From positions 1,054,501-1,118,500 of the forward strand of contig NC_015737.1 of assembly GCF_000270305.1 (NCBI RefSeq): a stretch of 64,000 nucleotides of DNA, in the 5' to 3' direction. The notes beneath the pieces were generated by a model that saw nothing but the letters and a program-made list of their open reading frames with translations, had not been told where the DNA came from and did no database searches. Below, piece after piece: positions 44,303 to 51,648 of this stretch (the stretch's first letter is position 1; each line of letters starts with the position of its first letter). The DNA is from Clostridium sp. SY8519. Its GTDB lineage: Bacteria; Bacillota; Clostridia; Lachnospirales; Lachnospiraceae. A program made the position numbers and the translations under genes.

Positions 44303-45637
44303 TTGCAGAAAAAAACAGGAGTCCATTTTTATATTAACATTGCGAATTTTGATGATGTTGCTGAGAAGGAAGAGGCTGTAACCCGGGAGGTAAAACACTC
44401 CATACATGAGTTGGATACATTCTTTAGTTCTGTAGAGGCATATGGCCTGAAGCATTATCCGGGACTGTTTATAGTCGAAAAGATTACTGGTTCACGTCTT
44501 CATATGTACGTAGTAAGTGACAGCATTCCCAAGACATTTGAAATTGTTTCTGCTGTCACAAAGTATGCATTCGAATTAGCAGGACATCTGAATGCCAATG
44601 TGTCAAAATATAAAACTCTTCTGCCATTCATTATCCATGCCGGAGCGTGTTACGGCCCGTTTTATGAGTTTGAGTTCAAACGCAAAGATGCCGATGAAAT
44701 GACTACAATTGGATTTGCGGCAAACTATGCGGCCAAACTGCAGAGTCTGGCAAGCCCGTCTCGTGTTCTGATTTCAGAAAATATATATGACGCGTTAACT
44801 GCGGATCAGAAGAAATGCTTTAGCAGAATAACGTCAGCCGCAATAAGAAAATATGATCAGACATGTTGCTATGATGCAGAAATTGCTAAGCTTCCTGTAA
44901 GGTACAATTTTAAAAGAGATTTTGAAAGAGCTGTAGAAATAGCGAAAAAAGTTGATTTACAGGACATGTATTTCCGGTCTGCGAATCAACCATTGAATTA
45001 CAGAAATCTCTCAAAGACTGAATGTAAGGAAATTAAAGGCATCCCGCTATTTGCAGATGTCAGAGATTTCACATCTCAGTTTGACGAAGATGGCGCAAAC
45101 TTAGAAGAGATGGCTGTGAAGACTCAAAACATACTTACGGCTATGTATGATGTTGTCGAAGAAAGAAATGGTATTCATGTTCAGTTCCAGGGTGACCGGG
45201 AGATGGCGCTGTTCCATGATTACGGGGATTACTCATGCGTTGTGGATGCAGTAATTGCCGGCCTTAAGATAATCGACGCTGTCAAGGGATATCAGGTATC
45301 TGTAGGTGTCGGTCAGTCTATCGGAAGACTGTTTGCGGCAAAAATAGGAGCCAGAGGTGAAAAAGACAATATCCTGTTAGGGAGAACCGTTGGAGAGGCT
45401 GATAAAAATGAAGACGAAAATGCAGATAAAAACCAACTGGTATTATCAGCAGATTTATACGAACAGTTAAAGCAGAAAAACAGCAGTCTGTCATCATTGT
45501 TCAAAAAGAAAGATGGTGATGTGTATTATACGGATTTAGGATATCACGGATATCTTACGCAGGAATCTCGCAAGCAGCTTAAGCATGATAATGCCAACAA
45601 CAACTACAACAAAGCCTGGGGGACATTCGTTGACTGA
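44303..45637 (+). CDS. Tandem class III nucleotide cyclase, Pycsar PycC-like
   Basis: 444 residues, TTG start behind GAGGAGGATTAAT. Two class III cyclase-like domains. Domain 2 (about 247-390) has both metal-binding Asp residues, D252 in FADVRDF and D298 in QGDREMALF, but G364 replaces the catalytic Asn (TVGEADK). Domain 1 (8-165) has N12 and S64 at the metal positions but keeps N141 in GFAANYAAKL. Together they could build one composite active site. The DUF5706-type membrane effector downstream makes a cyclic-nucleotide defence role (Pycsar) likely; which base is used cannot be read here. Confidence 0.8.
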   Translation: MQKKTGVHFYINIANFDDVAEKEEAVTREVKHSIHELDTFFSSVEAYGLKHYPGLFIVEKITGSRLHMYVVSDSIPKTFEIVSAVTKYAFELAGHLNANVSKYKTLLPFIIHAGACYGPFYEFEFKRKDADEMTTIGFAANYAAKLQSLASPSRVLISENIYDALTADQKKCFSRITSAAIRKYDQTCCYDAEIAKLPVRYNFKRDFERAVEIAKKVDLQDMYFRSANQPLNYRNLSKTECKEIKGIPLFADVRDFTSQFDEDGANLEEMAVKTQNILTAMYDVVEERNGIHVQFQGDREMALFHDYGDYSCVVDAVIAGLKIIDAVKGYQVSVGVGQSIGRLFAAKIGARGEKDNILLGRTVGEADKNEDENADKNQLVLSADLYEQLKQKNSSLSSLFKKKDGDVYYTDLGYHGYLTQESRKQLKHDNANNNYNKAWGTFVD

Positions 45638-46172
45638 AATAGAGAGTGCAAGAGAATACATCGAAGATGTTTTTGCAGACATCCGGCAGGCCAGGGAGAC
45701 GTATCCATTCATTGAAGCAACATTACTGCCTACAGTGAATCCAGAGCCAATACAATTGAAGGTTGTAGCAGTTAATAAATCTCTTCTTGAACGGACACAT
45801 GCCAAATGCGAAGACTTTGTCGGACCGTACTCCAGAGAACTTAAAATTATCGTTCCTTTTGATTATAAGAAGGTCGGCTGTAAAGTTTACGGAGGAAAGT
45901 GGATTGATACAAAACTGGTCAAGGAAGAGTATCAACATTTTAACGGTAAGAGGAAAGACGGCTGTTATCTGTTCTGTGTCGGCGTTCCGGAGTCATTTCC
46001 GCAAATGGAGAATGTAATACTGGAAAATATAAGAACAGCGGAGAAAATGTTGATCGCCTATGAACTATATCAGACAGGGGAAACCAGGTCATTAGAGCTG
46101 AATGCATATTCGCATGGAACGAAAGGAATCAATGAGTACGCCAAAGATAAGAAAAGATACAAAGGGAAATAG
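45630..46172 (+). CDS. Unknown protein, possible E2-like fold, in a Pycsar-type operon
   Basis: 180 residues from the TTG at 45630, which overlaps the cyclase stop and follows GGGGGACA; ATG 45585 is an alternative. Two strands RELKIIVPFDYKKVGCKVYG, then HFNGKRKDGCYLFCVG, a helix (NVILENIRTAEKMLIAYELY) and the ending AYSHGTKGINEY. The H...DG.C order and the final YSHG..GI.EY resemble bacterial E2-like proteins of CBASS and related systems, with C115 or C119 as possible catalytic Cys. No E1 or JAB gene accompanies it. The fold call is my inference from motifs only. Confidence 0.55.
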   Translation: MTEIESAREYIEDVFADIRQARETYPFIEATLLPTVNPEPIQLKVVAVNKSLLERTHAKCEDFVGPYSRELKIIVPFDYKKVGCKVYGGKWIDTKLVKEEYQHFNGKRKDGCYLFCVGVPESFPQMENVILENIRTAEKMLIAYELYQTGETRSLELNAYSHGTKGINEYAKDKKRYKGK

Positions 46173-46770
46173 AAAAGGTGCCGCTCCTCAAGAAAAACCC
46201 ATTCCAGAGGAAAAGCATGACAGCGGTCTTCTGGAGCGCAGCAAATACAGTCTGGATCTGATTAATACCTGGATAACGTCAGCTGATTCAAAAATCAGTA
46301 CTTCCTGCGGAATTGTTTCTGTGGTGGTGGCAGTGCTGGTTTTCGTTGCCGAGAACATATTATCAAAAATCGATAGAACTAATGGGGCAATTGAGCCTTG
46401 GAAAACACTGTTCATTATTACTGCCGCAGGAGCGGTGATTACATTTACATTATCACTTTTTTTCCATCTTCTCGCCCTCAGTCCTAAGTTCTTTGCAGGG
46501 AAAAACACGGGAGATCAGAGCAAGAATAAGAAATGCAATATCTTCTATGAGGACATAAAAGATTATAAAGATGCTGAAGATTATATTAGTGCCGTACGAA
46601 AAACGTCAGAAAACCAATTCGTGGACGATGTCCTTCTGGAAACGTATTGCAACTCTAAAATCTGTTCAACGAAGATGCATAGATTCAAAAGAGGGTTATG
46701 GACGGCATTTACTTCGATAGTTCTCATCTTTATCTGTGCGCTATGCTATTTCCTGATGTACCATCATTGA
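46132..46770 (+). CDS. PycTM-like membrane effector (DUF5706)
   Basis: 212 residues from the ATG at 46132 behind AAAGGAATCA, overlapping the previous gene by 41 bp. After a basic, disordered 30 residues comes YSLDLINTWITSADSKISTS, the N-terminal signature of the Pycsar effector domain. It runs into two membrane helices (about 60-80 and 98-120), a soluble central part and a third helix at the C-terminus (IVLIFICALCYFLMY). In Pycsar such proteins damage the membrane when the cyclase product binds. It ends the island before the terminator at 46799. Confidence 0.8.
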   Translation: MSTPKIRKDTKGNRKGAAPQEKPIPEEKHDSGLLERSKYSLDLINTWITSADSKISTSCGIVSVVVAVLVFVAENILSKIDRTNGAIEPWKTLFIITAAGAVITFTLSLFFHLLALSPKFFAGKNTGDQSKNKKCNIFYEDIKDYKDAEDYISAVRKTSENQFVDDVLLETYCNSKICSTKMHRFKRGLWTAFTSIVLIFICALCYFLMYHH

Positions 46771-46798
46771 CAATACTTAAGCAACGTAATTACAACAT

Positions 46799-46840
46799 GC
46801 TGAGCGATCACTCGAACAGAGTGGCCCTCAGCTCTTTTTT
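46799..46840 (+). terminator. Terminator of the defence island
   Basis: A two-part stem, GCTGAG/CTCAGC outside and CACTC/GAGTG inside, is followed by six T. It lies 29 bp after the PycTM-like stop. A second hairpin, GGGGGTGA/TCACCCCC, follows at about 46848-46870. Confidence 0.85.
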
Positions 46841-47232
46841 GTTTTTGGGGGGTGATGAATCGTCACCCCCTTTGGAGCCTTTGTTTTCAAAGGTTTCCAT
46901 GCCGATCCACATCCGAAATCATATCAAAACTGCCTGATTCGGGCCCAAATGAGGGATTCTTCATCCCTTCGAAATACAGACGTTCCCGACTACACTTGAA
47001 CCATCACGAACGGGAACAAACGCATCTCATACGTCATTCCCAAACCTTACAACCTACATATCGGAAGCCTGACATGCATTAAGGGCTGAGGATACATATG
47101 CCGCAGATTCCACTTTTTGGAAATCGGCATCGGTACCCTTTCTTTAATGCATCCTGATTCAGGCATTGAAAGGCAGGCTCATCCGGCGGCAGTGTATCTT
47201 CTGCTCTCCGCATCAGGCGGAAAGGATGAGAC
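46841..47232. other. Intergenic region with long-range stem
   Basis: 392 bp without a credible gene. ATGCATTAA (47074-47082) can pair with TTAATGCAT (47144-47152), enclosing an inner hairpin GCCGCAGATTCC against GGAAATCGGC (47100-47128). The XRE gene follows 80 bp later. This may be a structured leader or a small RNA; no terminator T tract is present inside. Confidence 0.45.
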
Positions 47233-47514
47233 ATGTATTTCGATCAGAAGGAATTTGGCAAGCGGTTAAAGGAGATCCGCATGGTACATGGCCTGACACA
47301 GGAAAAGCTGGCGGAGGAGCTGAATATCAGCTGGGATCATCTCAGCAAGATCGAGCGGGGAGCCAGAAGCTGCTCCATTGATTTACTTATCGCTATCTCC
47401 GGATATTTCGGAGTCAGCACGGATTATCTGCTCACAGGGAAAGAAATGAGCAAAGAAAGGAACCGGATCTTATCAGTAATACGGGATCTAACAGAGATTG
47501 CACAGTCATTGTAA
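47233..47514 (+). CDS. XRE-family regulator
   Basis: 93 residues; ATG behind GGCGGAAAGGATGAGAC. Helix-turn-helix at about residues 8-66 (LTQEKLAEELNISWDHLSKI) and YFGVSTDYLLTG, typical of SinR/phage repressor-like proteins, then a short helical tail. It lies between the defence cargo and the maintenance genes and could repress either the excision genes or the island. Confidence 0.85.
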   Translation: MYFDQKEFGKRLKEIRMVHGLTQEKLAEELNISWDHLSKIERGARSCSIDLLIAISGYFGVSTDYLLTGKEMSKERNRILSVIRDLTEIAQSL

Positions 47515-48003
47515 GAAGCCGGACCCGGACAAACTGGGTGGGTAAATACGGACTCCCAGTCCCTAAAGAAAAAAGGGAGCCTCCCATAGAATGGTCATAG
47601 CAGCAATCCAGTTGCTGCGAAATGCACCATGACAACTGCATAGCATTCTTCAGACACGACCCTGTGACGAAGAGCGACGTTCACGGCAAATGCAATAATC
47701 TCCCACTGCGGGAAGAAGCGGTAGGCCGGTGATAAACGCAGGATGGCTTCCTGCGCAGCATTGAGGCGTCACAGGATAATGAGACTTCCGTCCGGGATTC
47801 CGGGCGGCTCGGTGAGAACCACGGAGGGGTTAGATTCCCATGGATCCGGTAAGCTTCCGGACGTCTGAATGTATTCCCTTATTTTCCGGGGGCGTCGGGG
47901 ACAAATACGGAAAGAGCATACAACGATTTTAAGCCGAATGGCTTTGAAGATATGTAGGGCAGGCTGTGAAAACGGCCTGTCGGTACATAGGAAGGAGGAA
48001 CAC
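47515..48003. ncRNA. Hairpin-rich region, candidate structured RNA or partition/origin site
   Basis: 489 bp lacking a good gene. Possible stems: ACTGGG/CCCAGT (47537-47562), GCAGCAA/TTGCTGC (47603-47620), CGCAGGA/TCCTGCG (47738-47756), CGTCCGG/CCGGGCG (47789-47806), TCCGG/CCGGA (47845-47861) and CAGGC/GCCTG (47961-47980). AGAC..CGTCCGG near 47783-47795 can also pair with CCGGACGTCT (47857-47866). The region is GC-rich and not protein-like in six frames. The ParB-like gene after it makes a partition site or origin an alternative to an RNA. Confidence 0.4.
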
Positions 48004-49014
48004 ATGGATCTGAATGATTTAAAGATTGATCCGGAGTTCGAGGAAAAGATACCTCCACTGACAGAGGACGAGTTTTCGCTTCTTGAGCAGAACATAGTTG
48101 CTGACGGAGAGGTTCTGGATCCTTTGATCATCTGGAACAATACGATCCTGGACGGGCATAACCGATACCGGATCCTGCAAAAACATCCGGAGATTCCATT
48201 CAGGACTTATCCCAAAGACTTTTCAGATAAGTATGAAGCCATTGCCTGGATCTGCAATAACCAGCTTGGCCGGAGAAATCTGACGCCGGAGCAGAGACGG
48301 TATCTGATTGGCAAACGCTACGAAGCAGAAAAAGCTTCACATGGAGGCCATTATACAGAACGCGATGCAGAAACAGGTCAATTCACCGTAAGTCTTTCGG
48401 GAGAAGACTTACGGCTGCCCGAAAGAACAAGTGAAAAGATCGCTGCAGAAACAAACACCAGCAGAAGCTTTGTAGAAAATGCAGAACGCTTTGCTAAAGG
48501 AGTTGACGCGGCGGAGGCGGTAGTGCCGGGAATTCGAACAGAAATACTTTCAGGATCTCTGAAAGCCAAGAGAGATGATGTTGCCGCCATCGCCCGTGCC
48601 GCGCCGGAGGACAGAGCTGAACTTGCAGAGCAGCTCCGGCAGCCAAGAGCAAAACCGGAGAAAACTGAAGAACCGGAAGAAATCGACGAGGAAGATTTTG
48701 AAGAACAGGAATCCGAAGTGTATGACACGCCGGTCCGGATTCCGAAAACGAGAGAGATCCTGGCGCTGGCTGAGAGCATGAACCATTCTGAAGGACAGGC
48801 GATCGGTACGGTCGAGGACATGATCTACGAAATGAACAGTGCTATGCAGGACATGATCTTCCGCTGGAACTTCTGTAAGGAGGCTTACGCCGGTCCGGTC
48901 AGAAGCCGGGACGGAAAGCGTCAGATCAAAGATCTTGCTACCGAAGGTATCGAATATCTGAAAGAAATTAGGAAGGGGGCTTTGTGGAAAGATGAACCAG
49001 TTTGTGATCAGTGA
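48004..49014 (+). CDS. ParB N-terminal domain protein
   Basis: 336 residues, ATG behind GGAAGGAGGAACAC. ParB/Srx-like domain in residues 1-90: LTEDEFSLLEQNIVADGEVL, LIIWNNTILDGHNRY. An HTH-like part follows (ERTSEKIAAETNTSRSFVEN), then an acidic linker and a C-terminal helical domain. Such proteins are common in ICEs and may bind DNA for stability, replication or regulation; a true ParA partner is not visible here. The stop lies inside the next small gene. Confidence 0.85.
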   Translation: MDLNDLKIDPEFEEKIPPLTEDEFSLLEQNIVADGEVLDPLIIWNNTILDGHNRYRILQKHPEIPFRTYPKDFSDKYEAIAWICNNQLGRRNLTPEQRRYLIGKRYEAEKASHGGHYTERDAETGQFTVSLSGEDLRLPERTSEKIAAETNTSRSFVENAERFAKGVDAAEAVVPGIRTEILSGSLKAKRDDVAAIARAAPEDRAELAEQLRQPRAKPEKTEEPEEIDEEDFEEQESEVYDTPVRIPKTREILALAESMNHSEGQAIGTVEDMIYEMNSAMQDMIFRWNFCKEAYAGPVRSRDGKRQIKDLATEGIEYLKEIRKGALWKDEPVCDQ

Positions 49015-49159
49015 GAAAGCAACTATCCGGCTTTCCAATATTATCGCCGTTGTTACAGATGAGAATGACAGACATATCGCCTTTCTCGACAACGGCATGT
49101 GGATTGAAATCTCTTGGAACATGTACAGAAAAATCATGGCTGTGATCTGGAACAGCTGA
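48992..49159 (+). CDS. Small hypothetical protein between the ParB-like genes
   Basis: 55 residues, ATG behind AGGAAGGGGG, overlapping the ParB-like stop by 23 bp. MNQFVISEKATIRLSNIIAV then TDENDRHIAFLDNGMWIEIS suggests a small beta-sheet protein. Twelve bases separate it from the next start. No family known. Confidence 0.65.
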   Translation: MNQFVISEKATIRLSNIIAVVTDENDRHIAFLDNGMWIEISWNMYRKIMAVIWNS

Positions 49160-49170
49160 AAGGAGTAGCG

Positions 49171-49953
49171 ATGAAAACAAATGAATTTACTTATAAGGTC
49201 ATGGACCTGAATACGGCGCAGCTGGAGATCCCACGGGAAACCTACCAGAGAGAACTGAGCCCGGACAGGGTGAGACGGATCGTCAAGGCTTTTGATGAAC
49301 GCATTGCAAATGAGCCGAAGGTCAGCTATCGGGGCGGTCACTATTACGTATTTGACGGCCAGCACACCATTGCCGCCAGGAAGCTCCGCAATGACAACCA
49401 GGACCTTAAAGTGCGCTGCAAAGTGTATTTCGGAATGTCCGATAAAGACGAGGCTCTTCTCTTCGCCCAGCAGACCGGTGCTTCCGCCAAGCTTTCCGCC
49501 GGTGTGAAGATCCGGGCCAAGATATTTGGCGGCGATCCGGAAGCGGTCCAGTTTAAGGACGCGACAGAGGCCGTTGGTCTCCGGCTCGATTACGAGCAGG
49601 ACAAGGGAAAGAAACGTCTTCCCTGTATCAGTACCGCTTTCACTGCTTTCCAGAAGCTTGGACCGGAACGGTACATGGAGATGCTGCAGGTCATCCTGGA
49701 TGCCTGGAACGGTGCACCGGATTCCTTCCGGAGAGAGAACGTTCAGGGTATCTCCGCTTTTGTGGATCTCTATCATGACGAATATGATCCGAAGCGCCTG
49801 GTAAGCCGGCTGAAGCGCTATGATCCGCTTCACATCTATCGCGAAGGGAAGGCCAGCGGCCTGAACCTTGCCGGCTACAAGAAATATCTGAACCAGGTAT
49901 GGCTCATGTACAACGGAAGCAGCCGGAAGAATGCTCTTCCCCAGAAATACTGA
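49171..49953 (+). CDS. DUF6551/ParB-like protein
   Basis: 260 residues, ATG behind AAAGGAGTAGCG. ParB-type core: YQRELSPDRVRRIVKAFDER, YYVFDGQHTIAARKL and an ALLFAQQTGASAKLSAGVKI stretch; the GQHT motif corresponds to the ParB nucleotide-binding loop. Resembles DUF6551 proteins, which lie next to ParB and MazF genes in Clostridia ICEs. Probably DNA binding or element maintenance; not shown experimentally as far as I know. Confidence 0.8.
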   Translation: MKTNEFTYKVMDLNTAQLEIPRETYQRELSPDRVRRIVKAFDERIANEPKVSYRGGHYYVFDGQHTIAARKLRNDNQDLKVRCKVYFGMSDKDEALLFAQQTGASAKLSAGVKIRAKIFGGDPEAVQFKDATEAVGLRLDYEQDKGKKRLPCISTAFTAFQKLGPERYMEMLQVILDAWNGAPDSFRRENVQGISAFVDLYHDEYDPKRLVSRLKRYDPLHIYREGKASGLNLAGYKKYLNQVWLMYNGSSRKNALPQKY

Positions 49954-49968
49954 TCGGAGGAACTGCCC

Positions 49969-50361
49969 ATGAAGACAAGAGAAATAAGACCCGGATGGTT
50001 CTTCCGGAGAGGCGATATTTATCTGGCAAACCTGAATCCGTTCACGGGATCCGAGCAGGGTGGTACGCGGCCGGTACTGGTCCTTCAGAATAATGATGGA
50101 AACTTCTATTGTCCCACCCTGATCGTGGCGCCGATGACAACGCAGATCAAAAAGCGGAACCAGCCGACACATTATCTGATCAAAAACAACCGTGCGCTTT
50201 CGGCTCCTTCGATGGTCGAATTCGAGCAGATCAAGACGATCGACAAGAGCCGGATCAAAGGTTATCTCGGGAAATTAACGAAAGAGCAGCTCGGCGAGAT
50301 TGATGATTACCTGAAGATCAGCCTGGGAATGTATATCCCGGAGACTGTCGAAGCACCGTAA
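49969..50361 (+). CDS. MazF/PemK-family toxin
   Basis: 130 residues, ATG behind GGAGGAACTGCCC. PemK/MazF endoribonuclease fold: FRRGDIYLANLNPFTGSEQG, TRPVLVLQNN, LIVAPMTTQI and the FEQIKTIDKSRI strand with the conserved Arg/Thr positions for RNA cleavage. No typical MazE antitoxin lies directly upstream; the next small gene (50380) begins with an acidic region that could act as one. Likely element-maintenance function. Confidence 0.88.
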   Translation: MKTREIRPGWFFRRGDIYLANLNPFTGSEQGGTRPVLVLQNNDGNFYCPTLIVAPMTTQIKKRNQPTHYLIKNNRALSAPSMVEFEQIKTIDKSRIKGYLGKLTKEQLGEIDDYLKISLGMYIPETVEAP

Positions 50362-50379
50362 ATACAGAGGAGGATGACC

Positions 50380-50637
50380 ATGGACGAGATAAGAATAGAT
50401 GAGAATGCAGTTGAGGAACAGGAAACTACAGACTTTGAACTGAATGCGGATGACGCAGGTGCAGTTCCGGAAAGCCGCTGTTATACAGTGGAGGATCTGC
50501 AGGCCATCCTGATGATCAGCAAGAGCAGCGTTTACAACCTTCTGAAGAAGAAAGAATTCCGTTGGATCAGAGTTGGCAGGTCAGGGTATCGGATCTCCAG
50601 AAAAAGCTTCGACGAATGGCTGGATCAAACGGCCTGA
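50380..50637 (+). CDS. Excisionase-like HTH protein with acidic N-terminus
   Basis: 85 residues from the second ATG (50380), six bases after GAGGAGG. Acidic first 30 residues, then an AlpA/Xis-type HTH: YTVEDLQAILMISKSSVYNL, followed by a wing GRSGYRISRKSFDEWL. Candidate excisionase of the ICE, or antitoxin-like partner of the MazF gene 18 bp upstream. Confidence 0.8.
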   Translation: MDEIRIDENAVEEQETTDFELNADDAGAVPESRCYTVEDLQAILMISKSSVYNLLKKKEFRWIRVGRSGYRISRKSFDEWLDQTA

Positions 50638-50711
50638 TATCTGTCAAGGATCTCGTTTCAGCAAAATGGCGGAATCGACATCCTAACATTTCCGAAGAAG
50701 GATTGATAGCT

Positions 50712-50741
50712 TATATCCAGGTCGAACGGCCTGGATATAAC
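50712..50741. repeat. 11-bp inverted repeat before the multi-HTH gene
   Basis: TTATATCCAGG pairs perfectly with CCTGGATATAA around TCGAACGG. It lies 22 bp before the next start and could be an operator or attenuating hairpin. Confidence 0.6.
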
Positions 50742-50763
50742 TATATGAGAGGAGGCGCTGAAA

Positions 50764-51633
50764 ATGCCGGAGAAAAAGAAAACGACGATGTCCGTGGCAG
50801 AAATGCGGAAGCTGCTAGGGCTTAAAAAGACGGACTCCTACTGGCTGGTACATAAGAACTGCTTTGAGACGATCATGGTCAATGGGAAGATGCGGATCGT
50901 GATCGACAGCTTCGAAAAATGGTATGCCAACCAGATCAAGCACAAAAAAGTGGAAGGCCCGCCGCCCGGTGAAGAGCTGAAGGCATATTCGTACTCTGTC
51001 CGTGACATAGCACAGCTGCTGTCGATAGACGAAGCGTCTGTGTATTACCTGATCAAACGGGATCAGATTCCGACCTTCAAAGTCGAGACCTGGACCCGGA
51101 TCCGCAAGGATGATTTTGAAAAATGGTATGCATCCCAGAATAAGCACAGGACACAGGAAGATCGTGAGAAGGATGCGCAGTTGGAAGCAGAGACCCTGAC
51201 AATGCCGGAAATGGCCAGAGAGCTGTATATTTCCCGAAAGGATGTTTACAACATTCTGTCAAAAAAGGAAAACAGCGGTGTTTTCGATATTGTTGTTATC
51301 GCGGATAAGAAAAGGATAACGCGGGCAAGTTTTGAGCGATGGTATGCCAGCCAGTCGGAATACCGGAAGCTGTCAGACCGGACGCCGGAGGAACTGGCGC
51401 AGATCCGGATGACGGAAAAGAAAAGGGAAGCTCCGCGGCTGGAAGTTGATCCGGACAAGCCCAGCTATAACGTTCGGGAAACGGCGGTTCTTATGGATCT
51501 TACTCCCGATGAAGTCCGCCAGCTGATCCGTGACGGGAAACTGGCAGCAAAGAAATACGGTGCCACGTATATCGTTCGGAGAGAAACCATTGACTGGTGG
51601 ACCACGCAGCAGAAGCTCTTCGCGGAATCATAA
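50764..51633 (+). CDS. Protein with four excisionase-type HTH units
   Basis: 289 residues, ATG behind GAGAGGAGGCGCTGAAA. Four repeated MerR/Xis-like units begin near TMSVAEMRKLLGLKKTDSYW (8), YSVRDIAQLLSIDEASVYYL (78), LTMPEMARELYISRKDVYNI (146) and YNVRETAVLMDLTPDEVRQL (236). The first three end in FEKWYAxQ or a close form, the last in IDWWTTQQ. Repeated units imply binding to an array of sites. Its location 15 bp before the integrase suggests control of integration/excision. Confidence 0.82.
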   Translation: MPEKKKTTMSVAEMRKLLGLKKTDSYWLVHKNCFETIMVNGKMRIVIDSFEKWYANQIKHKKVEGPPPGEELKAYSYSVRDIAQLLSIDEASVYYLIKRDQIPTFKVETWTRIRKDDFEKWYASQNKHRTQEDREKDAQLEAETLTMPEMARELYISRKDVYNILSKKENSGVFDIVVIADKKRITRASFERWYASQSEYRKLSDRTPEELAQIRMTEKKREAPRLEVDPDKPSYNVRETAVLMDLTPDEVRQLIRDGKLAAKKYGATYIVRRETIDWWTTQQKLFAES

Positions 51634-51648
51634 GGAGGTGCAGATTAT

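Noticed and set aside
47869..48003. N-terminal extension of the ParB-like protein to 47869
   Set aside because: The strong ribosome binding site GGAAGGAGG lies just before 48004 and the upstream part is Arg/Cys-rich and lacks similarity to the family.
48550..50172. 540-residue reverse frame across the two ParB-like genes
   Set aside because: Covers several coupled + strand genes with clear ribosome binding sites; no domain seen.
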